Shown here: positions 13,876 to 15,732 of the stretch, piece by piece | Layout: each line of letters begins with the position of its first letter | How positions within the stretch are numbered: the stretch's first letter is position 1 | Assembly: GCA_015488975.1 (NCBI GenBank) | Contig: WFMT01000272.1 | Coordinates: 1-15,732, forward strand | Direction of reading: 5' to 3' | DNA length: 15,732 bases | Origin: Campylobacteraceae bacterium | GTDB taxonomy: Bacteria; Campylobacterota; Campylobacteria; Campylobacterales; JALSKU01 | The notes under the pieces: generated by a model | The model's input: only the letters and a program-made list of their open reading frames with translations | Told to the model about the DNA's origin: nothing | Database searches by the model: none | Program-made: the position numbers and the translations under genes

Positions 13876-13938
13876 CAATTTTAAAATAATTTCGTTATTA
13901 ATTTTATAGTTTCTTATGTATTTTCAGGACCAAAAGAG

Positions 13939-13944
13939 TATAAT
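13939..13944 (+). promoter_or_regulatory. Candidate -10 box for the transposase-like gene
   Basis: TATAAT lies 23 bp upstream of ATG 13968, so the gene has a promoter-like sequence of its own, divergent from the nickel operon. Confidence 0.45.
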
Positions 13945-13967
13945 AAAGAAAAAGAGAACAAGAAATC

Positions 13968-14621
13968 ATGAAATGTATTTATTGTGGATTTGACAAACTT
14001 TATATTTTAAAGACAGAGCAAGCTAAGTGTTGTAAATGTAAAAGAAAATTTTCTTTAAAAAAGCTTAAAAGAAAAAGTGAAATAATAGAGTGCTTTTGTG
14101 ATAATTTAACTGTAAATTCTTGTGCCAAAAAGATAAAGGTAAATTATAAAACCATTAAAAAAGAATATGATGATATAAGAAAAAATATAGCTATTTTCTT
14201 AGAAAAAGAATTTCAAAACAAAACTGTTATAGAGTATGATGAGTATGTGTACCTTGAAAATTCAAAGAAAAAAGATAAAAAATACATTTTTGATGCAAAT
14301 AATTTTATAACATTTCATTATGACGATAAAATCTTCAACCTTTTGATGTCAAATTTAAACAAATATAAGGCTCAATTTTTAGAGGATGGGTTGGACGATG
14401 CATATTTTAGAGAATTCTCAAAATTTATGATGTTCAATAAAATATCAAAATTACAAAAAAAAGAAAATCTTATAGTAAAATTCTGGCTCTTTTTTGAAAA
14501 ATTTATATTAAAATACAAAGGCGTAAAAAGTGAAAACTTTTTCTACTATCTAAAAGAAGCAGAGTTTAAATTCAACTATCCAAAAGGAGAGCAATTAAAA
14601 ATCATTTTAGATATATCTTAA
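13968..14621 (+). CDS. IS1595-like transposase-derived protein (remnant or domesticated)
   Basis: This 217-aa protein has the domain order of IS1595-family transposases. An N-terminal zinc ribbon (C3-x2-C6 and C21-x2-C24, then KRKFSLKKL) is followed by a helix-turn-helix (about 38-75, SCAKKIKVNYKTIKKEYDDIRKNI) and a short DDE-type domain. YDEYVYL (90-96) fits the first catalytic Asp (D91), and EDG (139-141) the second (D140). ENLIVKFWLFFEKF (166-179) matches the family's NGIExFW block, and GVKSENFFYYLKEAEFKFN (185-203) the C-terminal signature. The third catalytic position may be N167, but the usual glutamate of that block is V170. I see no terminal inverted repeats near the gene. It has a promoter-like sequence and an intact frame, so it may be a domesticated regulator or a decayed insertion sequence. 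It is very lysine- and AT-rich. Confidence 0.6.
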   Translation: MKCIYCGFDKLYILKTEQAKCCKCKRKFSLKKLKRKSEIIECFCDNLTVNSCAKKIKVNYKTIKKEYDDIRKNIAIFLEKEFQNKTVIEYDEYVYLENSKKKDKKYIFDANNFITFHYDDKIFNLLMSNLNKYKAQFLEDGLDDAYFREFSKFMMFNKISKLQKKENLIVKFWLFFEKFILKYKGVKSENFFYYLKEAEFKFNYPKGEQLKIILDIS

Positions 14622-14631
14622 TATTTTATGA

Positions 14632-14637
14632 TATAAT
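14632..14637 (+). promoter_or_regulatory. Candidate -10 box of nnrS
   Basis: TATAAT lies 11 bp after the transposase-like gene's stop and 50 bp before the nnrS start, so nnrS is probably transcribed on its own. Confidence 0.5.
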
Positions 14638-14687
14638 CCGAATTTTAAAACTAATCTTATGTACATATCAAAATTATTGGAGAGTAG

Positions 14688-15732
14688 ATGAATTTTCAAA
14701 CCAAAAAGAGTGAAAGTTATTTTTTATCTCAACCTCATCAGCCCTTTTTTATCCTTGCTATCGCAAATGCTGTTATTATGATGTTTATATTTGCACTTGA
14801 TTACAAAGGTATTTTGCCTCTTAAGATAGGTAACTTGACTTTTCATGTGTACTCTTTGATATTTTTGGTTTTTACAAATGCTTTTACAGGTTTTTTATTT
14901 ACAACCTTTCCAAGATTTAACCAAAGTGAAACCGTAAAAAAAAGTTATTATACATATATATTTTATGCCAATTTAGCAGGGTCTGTTTTATTTTTAATTG
15001 GCTCATTATTTTCATCTGTGCTAATCGCAGTATCTATGATAATTATCTTTATCTCTTTATTTCTTACTGTCTTAATACTACAAAGTATATACAAAAACGG
15101 TATCTCACCCGATAAAAAAGACTCTTTTTGGATAATGGTTGCCTTTCATTTAGGATTACTAGGAAACCTACTGTTTATATTAAGTATTTTTGTTACAGAT
15201 ACACTCCAACAAACAGCGATAGATATTTCATTTTATCTTTATCTGATATTCTTAGCTTTTTGTGTTGCACAAAGGATGATACCGTTTTTTTCCCAATCCA
15301 TAGTGGCAAAAAGTAGAAATTTTGTAAAGTTTGTATTCATTTTATTTATATTTAAATGCATATTTGCCATTACTGGATTGAAAATGGCAGAAGCTTTTAT
15401 AGATACTCTCATCGGCGTATATATGCTAAAAGAATTTTTAAGATGGAAACTTAATCCTTTTAATTCTCCCCCCATATTGTGGATACTCCATTTAGCACTT
15501 TTTTGGCTTCCTCTTGCATTTTTTCTCTCAGCCATAAGTAACATTATCGAACTTATTTATGGAATTGATTTATATTTTTTAAATATACATTTATTAGCAC
15601 TTGGCTTTTTAACAACAGTACTCATTGGATTTGGCACAAGAGTCATACTTGGTCACTCAGGCCAAATACCCCACGCAGATAAAACAATAGTCTATTTATT
15701 TTATTTTACGCAGATTATTGTACTCTCAAGAG
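14688..15732 (+). CDS. nnrS: NnrS-family membrane protein (3' partial)
   Basis: The frame is open from ATG 14688, behind GGAGAG, to the window end, giving 348 residues without a stop. The start SQPHQPFFILAIANAV matches the 'rPFFlla' opening of NnrS proteins. Near the window end, HLLALGFLTTVLIGFGTR followed by VILGHSGQ matches the family's conserved histidine- and glycine-rich block. At least nine hydrophobic stretches are present. NnrS is a heme- and copper-containing inner-membrane protein linked to nitric oxide and nitrosative stress and to denitrification; its exact reaction is not settled. The family is usually near 400 aa, so some 40-60 residues are missing beyond the edge. The context here, behind a transposase-like gene, gives no operon clue. 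Confidence 0.85.
   Translation, partial: MNFQTKKSESYFLSQPHQPFFILAIANAVIMMFIFALDYKGILPLKIGNLTFHVYSLIFLVFTNAFTGFLFTTFPRFNQSETVKKSYYTYIFYANLAGSVLFLIGSLFSSVLIAVSMIIIFISLFLTVLILQSIYKNGISPDKKDSFWIMVAFHLGLLGNLLFILSIFVTDTLQQTAIDISFYLYLIFLAFCVAQRMIPFFSQSIVAKSRNFVKFVFILFIFKCIFAITGLKMAEAFIDTLIGVYMLKEFLRWKLNPFNSPPILWILHLALFWLPLAFFLSAISNIIELIYGIDLYFLNIHLLALGFLTTVLIGFGTRVILGHSGQIPHADKTIVYLFYFTQIIVLSR

Noticed and set aside
13968..14621. The IS1595-like protein as the transposase that moves the two MITE-like elements.
   Set aside because: Nothing links them: no CTGACC ends near the gene, and IS1595 members usually make 8-bp duplications, not 7.
1..15732. CRISPR array, rRNA or tRNA genes, prophage.
   Set aside because: No regularly spaced repeats, no recognisable RNA gene and no phage structural genes were seen.

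Overview
The window is AT-rich and reads as a chromosomal segment of a member of the Campylobacterota (Epsilonproteobacteria), probably a free-living respiratory type related to Sulfurimonas, Sulfurospirillum or Arcobacter. The reasons are a CiaB-family protein, luxS, a nixA-type nickel permease leading into hypBCD-EA, an NnrS membrane protein, base composition, and many 4-nt gene overlaps. The genus is inferred from gene content only.

Layout. 1-2001 (+): 3' part of a large M14-type carboxypeptidase followed by fibronectin III and DNRLRE-like modules, ending at a perfect hairpin shared with the next operon. 4365-2029 (-): four tightly overlapping genes encoding a degenerate GGDEF plus PilZ-like protein, a NifU/IscU-like scaffold, a NifX-like small protein and a degenerate methyltransferase-like protein. 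4461-6311 (+): CiaB homologue with a zinc-metallopeptidase HExxH motif. 6832-6329 (-): luxS. 7009-7749 (+): proC. 7818-8003 (+): a 61-aa protein with two CxxC pairs. 8781-8008 (-): a lipoprotein. 13841-8934 (-): a nickel operon in the order nickel permease, hypB, hypC, hypD, tetraheme cytochrome c, hypE, hypA. 13968-14621 (+): a transposase-derived protein resembling the IS1595 family. 14688 to the window end (+): nnrS, cut by the window edge.

The nickel operon is coherent. The permease imports nickel, HypA and HypB deliver it, HypC, HypD and HypE build and carry the Fe(CN)2CO group, and all of this matures a [NiFe] hydrogenase encoded elsewhere. hypF and the hydrogenase genes are not in the window. 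A secreted tetraheme cytochrome between hypD and hypE is the odd member.

The most unusual non-coding finding is a pair of related small elements, 6887-6986 and 8816-8933. Both begin CTGACC and end GGTCAG, carry about 14-bp terminal inverted repeats and shared internal hairpins, and are flanked by 7-bp direct repeats (TTAATTT on both sides of the first; TTACTCT and TTACTCC around the second). They look like a non-autonomous, MITE-like mobile element. One copy sits between luxS and proC, the other directly abuts the hypA stop codon.
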